Of a DNA stretch of 64,000 nucleotides, positions 1 through 8,711 are shown one piece after another. Each line of letters starts with the position of its first letter. Position 1 is the stretch's first letter. The notes beneath the pieces are model-generated. The model was not told the origin of the DNA. It saw nothing but the letters and a program-made list of their open reading frames with translations, and ran no database searches. The position numbers and the translations under genes were made by a program. This DNA is from Diplonema papillatum (taxonomy: Eukaryota > Euglenozoa > Diplonemea > Diplonemida > Diplonemidae). The stretch covers positions 62,001 to 126,000 of the forward strand of contig JAPJBO010000533.1 of assembly GCA_030068145.1 (NCBI GenBank). The letters are read 5' to 3'.

Positions 1-246
1 GAAAATTTTGGCATGCCCCAGTGCAAAAAACTCGGGAATTTTCCGAGATTTTTTTTCAAAAAATTTCAGAAAATTTTTCAGAAATTTTTTTGAAAAATTT
101 TCTTAGAAATTTTCTTGAATTTTTTTCTGAAAAATTTCAGAACCAAAACTTTGAACCCAAATCTCTTCCCTTTTTCGAACCAAGTTTTCCAGACCTTTAC
201 TCTGCAGGATAGAGATTCAAAAGTTTGCCCAAGATTTTAGCGATCT
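1..246. repeat. AT-rich low-complexity DNA
   Basis: The stretch is built from degenerate runs of the type gaaatttttc and ttttcagaaa. No credible gene is seen. The short open frame here is Phe/Asn-rich only because of the base composition. Confidence 0.6.
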
Positions 247-1053
247 TTACCCCGCGGAGTCAAGGTCGGCGGAGTCAAGGTCGGCGGAGTCAAGATCGGC
301 GGAGTCAAGGTCGGCGGAGTCAAGGTCGGCGGAGTCAAGGTCGGCGGAGTCAAGGTCCGACGGAGTAAAGGTTGACGGAGTAAAGATCCACCCAAGGCAA
401 AACACTAAAAATGCCGGAGTAAAGATTTGCCGGGGTAGAGACCTGCCGGGATCATCTTCAACTTCGTTCACCCACTCCTTCACACCTGCAACGTCTGCAG
501 GGTGTCTCCGAGGAACCTCTCCCATCATCGCATCCCGGGGTCCGTCTACAGCTTGCTGCTGAACCAGGGCCTCCATCGCCGCAAGTCGCTGCCGCAGACT
601 AGCAACCTCGTGTTGCTGTCGCTCCTGCGATTTCCGCACGAACGCCTCTGCCGCCTCCGTCTGGTGGACCGACGCCTCCACCACGCGGCTGTACTCCCAC
701 TCGGGGTGCGGCATCTGGACCGTTTCCTCGGGTCCGTCGTGGGGCTCTACCGTGTCAAGGTAGTTGAAAGCCTCACTCCGCCGCACAACATACGGAGGAA
801 CTGCCGCACCTCCCTCACTACGTCCCAAGACCCCAGCGTACATGCCGTAGTCCACGGTGCCCTTTCTTCTACACCGGTACACGATCAGCTTCCCCACCAA
901 GGCTTCCACCTGGTCGCGCAACATGCGTTCCGACATGCTCATAGGGGCTGGCATTCCTTGCCCTGCTGTTGCCGATGGAGAGACCGACCGGGCCCGTGCA
1001 GTCTGCACTTCGCTCATCGAAAAAAGCTGGGCAATATCTGGTTCATCTTCCAT
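247..1053 (-). CDS. hypothetical coiled-coil protein, gag- or ORF1-like
   Basis: I do not recognise this 268-residue protein. The start MEDEPDIAQLF is followed by a Ser/Met-rich stretch and a short globular part around residues 45-105 that contains YRCRRKGTVDYGMYAG. Residues about 125-165 form a probable coiled coil (SQERQQHEVASLRQRLAAME). The last 45 residues are a run of SADLD units made by a 15-bp tandem repeat, so the true C-terminus may lie before that repeat. A globular part plus a Gln-rich coil resembles the first ORF of many retroelements and also the Gln-rich minus-strand ORF at 23.9-25.0 kb (DVAGVKEW here, DVRGWEEA there), but no catalytic domain is nearby. A host gene exon is equally possible. 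Confidence 0.35.
   Translation of the reverse strand: MEDEPDIAQLFSMSEVQTARARSVSPSATAGQGMPAPMSMSERMLRDQVEALVGKLIVYRCRRKGTVDYGMYAGVLGRSEGGAAVPPYVVRRSEAFNYLDTVEPHDGPEETVQMPHPEWEYSRVVEASVHQTEAAEAFVRKSQERQQHEVASLRQRLAAMEALVQQQAVDGPRDAMMGEVPRRHPADVAGVKEWVNEVEDDPGRSLPRQIFTPAFLVFCLGWIFTPSTFTPSDLDSADLDSADLDSADLDSADLDSADLDSADLDSAG
256..362. repeat. 15-bp minisatellite
   Basis: About seven tandem copies of ggcggagtcaaggtc with few changes. They keep the minus-strand frame open as SADLD repeats. Degenerate copies continue to about position 440. Confidence 0.85.
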
Positions 1054-1117
1054 ATTGGGTGGATGGGAAAAACAAAAGAGTCGAGGGACGAGGAAACCTT
1101 TCGGTGTTTAGTATGTA

Positions 1118-1331
1118 CCATGCAGGGTCAAAACCTTGTGTCTTTTTGAAAATGGCAAAAAAAAAAATTTCGGAAAAAAATTGGGGTTTTTGAATTTTAA
1201 AAGTTTGGAACAAACTCTGCAGTAATTTTTGAGGAAGTTGAGCAAATTTTTTTTTTCCCAAAAAGATTTTTAGGGCTCCATCGGCCCCGCGGGAGCGTTT
1301 TAAAAAGACACAAGGTTTTGACCCTGCATGG
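1118..1331 (+). mobile_element. MITE copy a (TA-flanked, 210 bp)
   Basis: The ends are inverted repeats of about 30 bp, beginning CCATGCAGGGTCAAAACCTT and ending with its complement. A TA lies directly outside each end (tgTA...TAca), as expected for a Tc1/mariner-type non-autonomous element. The body is A/T-rich with a conserved GCCCCGCGGGAGCG block near the right end. It has no coding capacity. Confidence 0.75.
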
Positions 1332-1395
1332 TACACTAAAACAAGGATCAATCATCTCTGCTCTCGGTCGCTATTTATTCCCGCAGGGAGCCTGA

Positions 1396-3435
1396 GAGTA
1401 AGATGCGGGCTCAACTGCGCAAGATTGTCAAAACAATCTTTAAAATCGCACGCCTGGAAATCCCCCACACGGTGCACGTGCACGACTTGCTATCCTTCTT
1501 TTCTTGCTTGCACCAGGACCGCGATTTCTGTGCTTGGCTGAAGCAGGATGTGACGTATACATCGTCAACTGTGGTGAGAGAGCTTCTGGAGTTGATCGGC
1601 TTGGTATTAGAGAAGCGGCTGTACACCGAGATTAGGGAGTCCCGGTTTTGGTCAGCCACAGCAGATGCAACAACCGACGTGACGGGAAAGCACCAACTTG
1701 TGGCCACCGTTCGTTACCTCAGGAGAAATGCTGTCCAAGAGCGCTTCATTGGCCTTGAAGTCCTGCACGATCAAACTGCAACCGGCTACGCAACGAAGAT
1801 AAAGCAGATGCTGTGTTATCTCCCGAAGGGCTCGTTCGTATCCTGCTCGTTTGATGGGGCTTGCCCAGGATGGCATAAAAGCAGTTGCGTTCATGGGAGA
1901 CTTCTTCAGAACCGTCCGCGTCCTTTGGCTGATCTTCTCCGACTCCGACATCAACAAGCTACTTCTGAGCAGCGTATTCGCAGACCCGACATTTGCAGCG
2001 ATGTGTGAGAAGGTGAATCGTGCCCTGGTGGAGCCGTCCGATACACGCTGGCTGGCCTACTGGAGAAGTGTCTCTGTCATCCGTATGCAGTATTCTGCAA
2101 TACGCGAAGCCCTTAGACGCATCTGGAACGAGCGGAACAGCACCCACGCAGAGCACCTGTACAAAGAGGTGAGTAAGCCGCAATTTTTTGCATGTCTTGC
2201 ACTTGCGTGTGACGTTCTGGAAAAGCTGCATGCAATCTCTCTTGTTTTCCAAGGAACCGCGACCACCATCTCGGATGTTTGCAGAGAAGTGGACTCGCTC
2301 GAAGCAGAATTGAGGGCACTAAGCTCGGAAGAAAGGGCCAAAAAGATCACGAAATACTACACTTGCTGGCGCCGTTCGTTCTTCGAAGCGACCAACGTTG
2401 CCGTTACCCCTGCAGCGTTCAGCACATTCCATCAGACTATCGCCTCCCCATACATTGCTGCACTCCTCAAGTCCACAACGGTCCGGTTTGAATCCAAGGA
2501 AGTTCTTCGGCACTTCGTTGTCTTTGACCGCATTGCGTGGCCAGAGGGCGCGCACCTTACAAACTGGGGGGATGAACACATCCGGGAGCTCTACAGATAC
2601 TACAGCAAGCCCGGCCGGGTCACGTACCGACAATATGAAGTGGACGTGCCAGCAACAGACACGATGCCTCGACCCACATACAGCACCACTCGCTCGGAAA
2701 CGAAGACAGACCACGGCACTCCCCTTTTGCACGGAATGACCGAGGCAGACCTGGTGAGAGACTGGACCCTACTTAAGGAGGTTCTACGCGCCTCAAGATA
2801 CTCCAAAAATGCACACGCGGTGTATCAAGCCTTCGCCCCTGATGGCACTGCGAGTGCCCGCATGCAGCCATTGAGACAACTGGTCGAACTGGCACAGACC
2901 ATTGTCAGTTCCTCTGCAGAAAGTGAACGCCAGTTCAGTACCCTGGCCCGTGTAAAGACCCGACTGCGCAACCGCATGCTGAACACGACACTGCGCGCCC
3001 TCTTTTTCATCGAAGACACCGATGAGAAGGAGATGGACGACGCGACTGCGGAGGAGGTAATCGACCTTTTTACTTCTGGCTTCGCAGCCGAAGCCCTAAG
3101 GGCAGCATGGTTTGCTGGAGAGTCTGAGCCGGTGGAGAAGGTAGCGAAAAAGCGCAAAATTGACTTGACACTACCCTGAAACCTTGCTGCACCTCCTTGT
3201 CCTGTCTTGACTTCTTCTTTTGTTAACTTGTACCCGTCCCTTCCACCAGACCAACCGCACGTATTCTCCGACTCTCTCTTCCTCCTTGCACCACGAACCG
3301 CCGAAGACTCAGAATGGAAGGACAGATGCGGGTGGACGGGCTCTGTACGACGTGGGGCGAGAAAAATTTTCTCGCTGACAGAAGAAATTTTTTCGCCAGC
3401 ATTTTTGGCCTTGCTGGCGGGCAGAATAACCCCTG
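1396..3435 (+). mobile_element. hAT transposon copy 1, 5'-truncated
   Basis: This copy is almost identical to the part 31255-33399 of the whole hAT at 30.1 kb, including the right terminal inverted repeat, which ends TAACCCCTG at 3435. The left end and the first quarter of the element are absent. An internal segment of 104 bp is missing relative to the other copy, with a 3-bp repeat (ctt) at the joint. The sequence after 3435 (gatggacc) belongs to a MITE, so the right end entered a MITE, but the matching left flank is gone. The near identity to the full copy implies a recent origin. Confidence 0.85.
1403..3179 (+). pseudogene. hAT transposase, truncated and internally deleted
   Basis: Two overlapping open frames (1403-2008 and 1851-3179) correspond to the middle and C-terminal parts of the transposase encoded at 30.5-33.1 kb. 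The N-terminal BED-type zinc finger is missing. The 104-bp internal loss near 1860 shifts the frame and removes the second catalytic Asp region (DGASAMSGKFQG in the other copy) and the following CCAHVLNL block. The C-terminal dimerisation region (SAESERQFSTLARVKTRLRN) is intact. This copy cannot supply transposase, but its right end could still be recognised. The junction near 1855 was placed by comparing the two copies. Confidence 0.85.
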
Positions 3436-3600
3436 GATGGACCCCTAAAAAAAAATTGGAAAAAAAAAAATTCGCTCAACTTCCTCAAAAATTACTGCAG
3501 AGTTTGTTCCAAAATTTTAAAATTCAAAAACCCCAATTTTTCTCTGGATTTTTTTTTTTTTTTGCCATTTTCAAAAAGACACAAGGTTTTGACCCTGCAT
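3436..3600 (-). mobile_element. MITE copy b, cut by hAT copy 1
   Basis: This is the right three quarters of the 210-bp MITE, ending GACCCTGCAT. Its left end is replaced by the hAT right terminus. The first 8 bases (gatggacc) would be the hAT target duplication, but the partner copy is not present upstream. Confidence 0.7.
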
Positions 3601-3683
3601 GATAGGGGGGTCATATGGGGGTCATATGGGGGTCACATGGGGGTCATATGGGGGTCATATAGGGGTCATATGGGGGTCATATC
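3601..3683. repeat. 11-bp minisatellite between MITEs
   Basis: Tandem units of (a/g)ggggtcatat. The same unit separates other MITE copies at 4553-4613, 4824-4906 and 5118-5156, and forms a longer run at 6785-6976. Each unit carries a TA (tcaTAtag) that serves as MITE target. Confidence 0.9.
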
Positions 3684-3893
3684 ATGCAGGGTCGAAACCT
3701 TGTGTCTTTTCAAAACGCTCCCGCGGGGCCGATGGAGCCCTAAAAAATTTTTCGGAAAAAAAAAATTTTGCTCAACTTCCTCAAAAATTACTGCAGAGTT
3801 TGTTCCAAACTTTTAAAATTCAAAAAACCCATTTTTTTTCTGGAATTTTTTTTTTTGCCATTTTCAAAAAGACACAAGGTTTTGACCCTGCAT
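3684..3893 (-). mobile_element. MITE copy c (210 bp)
   Basis: Full copy with inverted ends ATGCAGGGTCGAAACC and GGTTTTGACCCTGCAT. The GC block lies near the left end, so it is opposite to copy a. Confidence 0.8.
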
Positions 3894-3901
3894 GATATAG
3901 C

Positions 3902-4111
3902 ATGCAGGGTCAAAACCTTGTGTCTTTTTAAAACGCTCCCGCGGGGCCGATGGAGCCCTAAAAAAAATTTTGGAAAAAAAAAAATTTGCTCAACTTCCTC
4001 CAAAATTACTGCAGAGTTTGTTCCAAACTTTTAAAATTCAAAAAACCCATTTTTTTTCCAGAAATTTTTTTTTGGCCATTTCCAAAAAGACACAAGGTTT
4101 TGACCCTGCAT
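3902..4111 (-). mobile_element. MITE copy d (210 bp)
   Basis: Full copy in the same orientation as c and separated from it by only gatatagc. Its right side is flanked by a TA in gataggggtcata. Confidence 0.8.
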
Positions 4112-4126
4112 GATAGGGGTCATATC

Positions 4127-4336
4127 ATGCAGGGTCAAAACCTTGTGTCTTTTTGAAAATGGCCAAAATTTTGTTTCTGGAAAAAAAATGGGTTTTTTGA
4201 ATTTTAAAATTTTGGAACAAACTATGCAGTAATTTTTGATGACGTTGAGCAATTTTTTTTTTTTCCAAAATTTTTTTTTGGAGGCCACCGGCCCCGCGGG
4301 AGCGTTTTGAAAAGACACAAGGTTTTGACCCTGCAT
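4127..4336 (+). mobile_element. MITE copy e (210 bp)
   Basis: Full copy in the orientation of copy a. It abuts copy f through catGATATCatg, so the two share one TA. Confidence 0.8.
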
Positions 4337-4342
4337 GATATC

Positions 4343-4552
4343 ATGCAGGGTCAAAACCTTGTGTCTTTTTGGAAATGGCCAAAAAAAAAATTCCGGAAAA
4401 AAAATGGGGTTTTTGAATTTTAAAATTTTGGAACAAACTCTGCGGTAATTTTTGCGGAAGTTGAGCAAAATTTTTTTTAGCCAAATTTTTTTTTTGGGGT
4501 CCATCGGCCCCGCGGGAGCGTTTTAAAAAGACACAAGGTTTTGACCCTGCAT
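4343..4552 (+). mobile_element. MITE copy f (210 bp)
   Basis: Full copy directly following copy e across a shared TA. On its right it is followed by gatataggggtcatat minisatellite units. Confidence 0.8.
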
Positions 4553-4613
4553 GATATAGGGGTCATATAGGGGTCATATGGGGGTCATATGGGGGTCATA
4601 TGGGGGTCATATC
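4553..4613. repeat. 11-bp minisatellite
   Basis: About five units of (a/g)ggggtcatat between MITE copies f and g. Confidence 0.9.
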
Positions 4614-4823
4614 ATGCAGGGTCAGAACCTTGTGTCTTTTTGGAAATGGCCAAAATTTTATTTCCCGAAAAAAAATGGGTTTTTTGAATTTTAAAAGTTT
4701 GGAACAAACTCTGCAGTAATTTTTGAGGAAGTTGAGCAAATTTTTTTTTTTCCAAAAAAATTTTTAGGGCTCCATCGGCCCCGCGGGAGCGTTTTAAAAA
4801 GACACAAGGTTTTGACCCTGCAT
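4614..4823 (+). mobile_element. MITE copy g (210 bp)
   Basis: Full copy. Left end ATGCAGGGTCAGAACC, right end GGTTTTGACCCTGCAT. Confidence 0.8.
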
Positions 4824-4906
4824 GATATAGGGGTCATATGGGGGTCATGTGGGGGTCATATGGGGGTCATATAGGGGTCATATGGGGGTCATATAGGGGT
4901 CATATC
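4824..4906. repeat. 11-bp minisatellite
   Basis: About seven units of (a/g)ggggtcatat between MITE copies g and h. Confidence 0.9.
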
Positions 4907-5117
4907 ATGCAGGGTCGAAACCTTGTGTCTTTTTAAAACGCTCCCGCGGGGCCGATGGAGCCCTAAAAAATTTTCCGGAAAAAAAAAAAATTTGCTCAAC
5001 TTCCTCAAAAATTACTGCAGAGTTTGTTCCAAACTTTTAAAATTCAAAAAAACCATTTTTTTTCTGGAAATTTTTTTTTGGCCATTTTCAAAAAGACACA
5101 AGGTTTTGACCCTGCAT
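4907..5117 (-). mobile_element. MITE copy h (211 bp)
   Basis: Full copy in the orientation of c and d, flanked on both sides by minisatellite units. Confidence 0.8.
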
Positions 5118-5156
5118 GATATAGGGGTCATATGGGGGTCATATGGTGGTCATATC

Positions 5157-5302
5157 ATGCAGGGTCAGAACCTTGTGTCTTTTTGGAAATGGCCAAAATT
5201 TTATTTCCAGAAAAAAAATGGGTTTTTTGAATTTTAAAATTTTGGAACAAACTCTGCGGTAATTTTTGCGGAAGTTGAGCAATTTTTTTTTTTGCCAAAA
5301 TT
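5157..5302 (+). mobile_element. MITE copy i, left part
   Basis: The left two thirds of a MITE (ATGCAGGGTCAGAACC...). It stops at gccaaaatt, where the tyrosine-recombinase element begins. The right third lies at 6717-6784, so one MITE was split by that insertion. Confidence 0.75.
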
Positions 5303-6684
5303 TATTATCGTGGTCAACTCTACATACTTGGGGGCGTGATTGAGCTCCTCAGGCTCGAATCACTGAGCTGCACATTGTAAGCGGTTCGTCCGTTCGAGAG
5401 TCTTCGGCTTGGGACTGCTCGTCTGCGATGGGAAAGATCGGGCGATACCCAGAGCCTTTCGTGTTAAATATGCATCTGGTACGCTCCGAAAATGAGAAAT
5501 CCAGGTAGCCGACAGAGATGTTTCCATTCCCTGCACTTGACTCATTCGCTTTCCGTGTCTTGGTCTTCTTGGGCTATGGTTTCCATGCCTCTTTTGCGGA
5601 CTCTTGACTATTCAATGTACTCTTTAAAGGTCCATCTTCCGGCCTTCAGGAGGATGCACAGCTTTGGGTTGCTGTCATTTATGTGACCTGCGCGGCACCC
5701 CTTGTACAGGCTGTTGGAAACACTATCTCGGATGTGAGGCCACAGGTGATGAATGGGGCATAGCCCCCGCCATCCTCTCTTCTTCTCCGGCATGTTGCAA
5801 ATGCAACCCCTAGATAAGGTGTCACCTTGTTGGTTGTTCTTTCTCGTTCTCAGAACAATGTAGAGTTCCTGTTGGAATTTAAAGACTGCGCTGTGTCTTT
5901 TCGTCTCTTTAACGTCCCGGAGCGCATTAACTGGCGAGTCAGTCTCAATTCCGCGTCTCAGCGGGATCGCTTCGTCACCGGTGCGAAGCAAGTAGACGTA
6001 CGATAGAACTGCCAACTGACGAGACTCGTTTAACGAACGGTTGGAGCCGGCAACAGGGGATGTCCACAATTTTGTCGAGAAGCCGCGACGTGATAGCATC
6101 CATTTTTCGTTTTCCGGTCTGCCTCCCTCTTATCCCTCGAATTACTTCTCTCACCAAGGGAACTCTGAGCGGAGAATTGATCCCCAAGAACCGTTGGACT
6201 TTCTCGAGCGCTGATATTGTGCGCTCTGCGGTGTCCGCATTGGTGTGGATTGCTATGAACCCACGAATTTCTTCGGGGTCAATGGGGAAGTGGGGACATC
6301 GTTTAAGGTCCGCGTAGTGCGTCCGTAAAGCTCTTACTGCGACGAAGTGTTGGTGCCACGTCTCGCTTTGACCGAGGATGCCGTGAGCGATTGAACGGCT
6401 TGATCGATTGTCGCGCGAGCGGCCAGAGGTGGCAGCCCCTCGAGGTATTCCAACTTGCGCTTTCGACTCACAGTGAAGTCAGTTATCACCGACTCCTCGG
6501 TTGCATCGCGTTCCATCTCCGCTTTCAACATGGCGATGACCTCCGATCCAGTCGGATACTTGCGTCCAGACAGTTTGTCAGTTGGGTGGGTGGGAGGGGG
6601 AAACTTTCACTGTACGTGGTGTACGTGAGTTCTTCCGTCGAAGACGTTTCCTGAGCGGTCGTAGAGGTTGACTAATCGATAATA
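5303..6684 (-). mobile_element. tyrosine-recombinase DNA transposon with short TIRs
   Basis: A 1,382-bp block splits a MITE whose halves lie at 5157-5302 and 6717-6784. Its ends are imperfect inverted repeats: left TATTATCGTGGTCAACTCTA, and the complement of the right end reads TATTATCGATTAGTCAACCT. The only gene-like content is a degraded tyrosine recombinase on the minus strand. Cryptons, the best-known recombinase DNA transposons, lack inverted ends; ciliate Tec-type elements have them. The family is therefore uncertain. A 23-bp palindrome (6692-6714) lies just outside the right end. Confidence 0.6.
5556..6531 (-). pseudogene. tyrosine recombinase (Crypton/Tec-like), degenerate
   Basis: Read from 6531 leftward, the N-terminal SAM-like domain is clear: HFVAVRALRTHYADLKRCPH, then EEIRGFIAIHTNADTAERTI and VPLVREVIRGIRGRQTGKRK. 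The catalytic domain starts with RQLAVLSYVYLLRTGDEAIP, which holds the first catalytic Arg in the LRTGDEA box. It continues with a Cys-rich loop GCICNMPEKK...GLCPIH and ends with LLKAGRWTFKEYIE, the usual position of the nucleophilic Tyr. The frame changes near 6334, near 6060 and between the CPIH loop and the AGRW box. The expected HxxR box is visible only as RGAAQ in another frame. A stop follows EYIE, after which a charged tail can still be read to about 5556. It is not functional as it stands. Upstream residues from 6531 (MLKAEMERDATEE) may be the true N-terminus. Confidence 0.7.
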
Positions 6685-6691
6685 AAATACT

Positions 6692-6714
6692 TTCAGTTCT
6701 AAAGAACTGAAAGT
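6692..6714. repeat. hairpin palindrome
   Basis: actttcagttct and agaactgaaagt face each other with almost no loop. It lies between the recombinase element and the right MITE remnant. Confidence 0.6.
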
Positions 6715-6716
6715 TT

Positions 6717-6784
6717 TCTTTTTTTTTGGGGTCCATCGGCTCCGCGGGAGCGTTTTAAAAAGACACAAGGTTCTGACCCTGCAT
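6717..6784 (+). mobile_element. MITE copy i, right part
   Basis: The right end of a MITE, with ccatcggctccgcgggagcg and the terminal GACCCTGCAT. It completes the copy begun at 5157. Confidence 0.75.
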
Positions 6785-6976
6785 GATATAGGGGTCATAT
6801 GGGGGTCATATAGGGGTCATATAGGGGTCATATAGGGGTCATATAGGGGTCATATAGGGGTCATATAGGGGTCATATAGGGGTCATATAGGGGTCATATG
6901 GGGGTCATATAGGGGTCATATGGGGGTCATATAGGGGTCATATGGTCATATGGGGGTCATATGGGGGTCATATGGG
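6785..6976. repeat. 11-bp minisatellite, long run
   Basis: About 17 units of (a/g)ggggtcatat with one short unit. It is the longest run of this minisatellite in the window. Confidence 0.9.
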
Positions 6977-6977
6977 G

Positions 6978-7126
6978 GGAATTGTTGCTGGCTTCTTCTG
7001 GCATCATCGCACTCGTTCTGAGGCGGGGTCTGCAGCCGTTGTTCGGCTGGCGTCTCTGGCAGCGCTCTCTCTCTCACATGTGTCAGTGAGAATGTGGGGT
7101 AGCCCTGCTTGTTGATTCACGATTGA
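6978..7126 (+). repeat. 149-bp direct repeat, copy 1
   Basis: ggaattgttgctggcttctt...gattcacgattga recurs at 7566-7714, 588 bp further on, with no visible change. The 439 bp between the copies holds no credible gene. Confidence 0.85.
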
Positions 7127-7565
7127 ACGAAGCTAGCGCACAAGGTTTGCCTGTTCTCGCACCTACTTTCCGATTTCACACAGATGCTCTCTATAAACTT
7201 CGGCCTGAGCTCGTTCCTCCGTTCGTCCGTTGGTGGGTCTCTCCCACTTGACGGGTTCCGTGGCCACTCCAGAAGAAAGAGAACGGTAAAAGACCAGCAG
7301 GGATACTAACAAACAAACGAAGGGGAAACACCGACCATGAGGCAAGCTATGATCGCCGCTGGGACGACGTCACGCGGGGGATGGAGGGTGGGAAAAAGAA
7401 AGAGGAAGGTGAGACTGACATTCTTTGCTCCTGCTGGGTTTGGGCTTTTGTTGCTGCCAGAGTGACTAGTAGTAACCCCCGCCTCCTCCCAAACTCTTCT
7501 GGTGTTGGTTTGGGTAGGTGCTCCTCCTGCCCTGCGCTTTGCTCCAATTCCCACGGTAAACCATA
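7127..7565. other. spacer between the 149-bp direct repeats
   Basis: No credible coding region, RNA gene or known element is seen. Short open frames on both strands have no recognisable domain. Confidence 0.4.
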
Positions 7566-7714
7566 GGAATTGTTGCTGGCTTCTTCTGGCATCATCGCAC
7601 TCGTTCTGAGGCGGGGTCTGCAGCCGTTGTTCGGCTGGCGTCTCTGGCAGCGCTCTCTCTCTCACATGTGTCAGTGAGAATGTGGGGTAGCCCTGCTTGT
7701 TGATTCACGATTGA
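7566..7714 (+). repeat. 149-bp direct repeat, copy 2
   Basis: Second copy of the 6978-7126 repeat. The sequences outside the pair differ. Confidence 0.85.
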
Positions 7715-8600
7715 TCCCCCCTGCTCCCGCAACTGACCTGATGGAATCAGGACGCAACAGACAGATTGGGTCGGGGCCGCAACTATTGTTGCCAGTTTAT
7801 CTGCAGTTTTAGAGTAACAGCTTGGGAATCCGGCGCATTTACCCTGATCAGTAGCGAGTTCTGGAGCGGACAGTGGCACGTTGCCACGTCGTCAAGGTAG
7901 CCCGTTCAATGACCAGCCACAGTCAACGCCGCGTGGGTGCGGGCTTTATTATTAATCATCATCCCGTTTGGTCTTACCTGGAACGAAGATGCAGTTGCCC
8001 GCATCCAGCCGGCAATGTTTAGCAGACGTTGCCATGTAGCCCGTATTGGTCTATTTTCCTGGTCGTTGTTGACACAGCCATCTGTATCTTACGTTCAGTA
8101 GTCGTGTGGTAAAAGCCCTTATTTAGCTGGTAAAATTCTTTTTGGAGAGAAAGACTTGGACTGTTCATTGCTCGCCACAGCCAAGGCACTCTGGGTACCT
8201 GGCTTGCAAAGTCATTTCGACTGGCAGGACTCTTTTCGGTTGTTCTCAGCTTCTGCAGTTCCACAGCTCGAGCAGGAAGTACAGTTGTGTTGCGCCATGC
8301 AAGTTCACCGCTGGACAACAGAGAACCTGGATTCCTCACACCAAAGTGTGCCCACACTGGAAAGGTCACTGTACGAAGAACAACCTCATGCGCTTCTTCA
8401 AGAAGTGAGCTACTTCGCTGCACCTTCCATGTCTTGTCATCTGCCTTCTACGTTTTCTTCATCACGCGACACGCCGCAACTTGAATCGACTCATCATTCC
8501 TTTCTATCCTGCGCGGTTGCTTCCCAGTTGAACGGATGAGGCGACAACCTTTGGCTCTGAACTGCATCCAGACTGCCGTGTGTCAAATAATAACAGGGTC
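7715..8600. other. non-coding, nothing recognised
   Basis: Several short open frames exist on both strands (for example 8019-8423 minus and 8156-8539 plus). They overlap each other and show no domain. I see no gene here. Confidence 0.4.
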
Positions 8601-8664
8601 AAATAATAACAAAAAAATGACCAGCCAGGCGTGTGTCGAATAAATGTTATTATTCGACCCCCCC
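8583..8664. repeat. inverted AATAATAAC motif
   Basis: gtcaaataataac occurs twice in direct order at 8583-8610. The complement-like gttattattcgac follows at 8646-8658 next to a C run. It lies directly upstream of the helicase-like gene and may be the edge of a small element. Confidence 0.4.
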
Positions 8665-8711
8665 CTTTATCCACAAACAAGGAAAATGAATTGTTTACGG
8701 AGCAGGGGGTG

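Noticed and set aside
5325-5375. tRNA-like ggctcgaatc sequence
   Set aside because: It resembles a T-loop but has no acceptor or anticodon stems around it.
6980-7720. LTR retrotransposon with TG...CA terminal repeats
   Set aside because: Identity between the copies extends past the proposed TG and CA ends, no primer-binding site or polypurine tract is seen, and there are no flanking target duplications.
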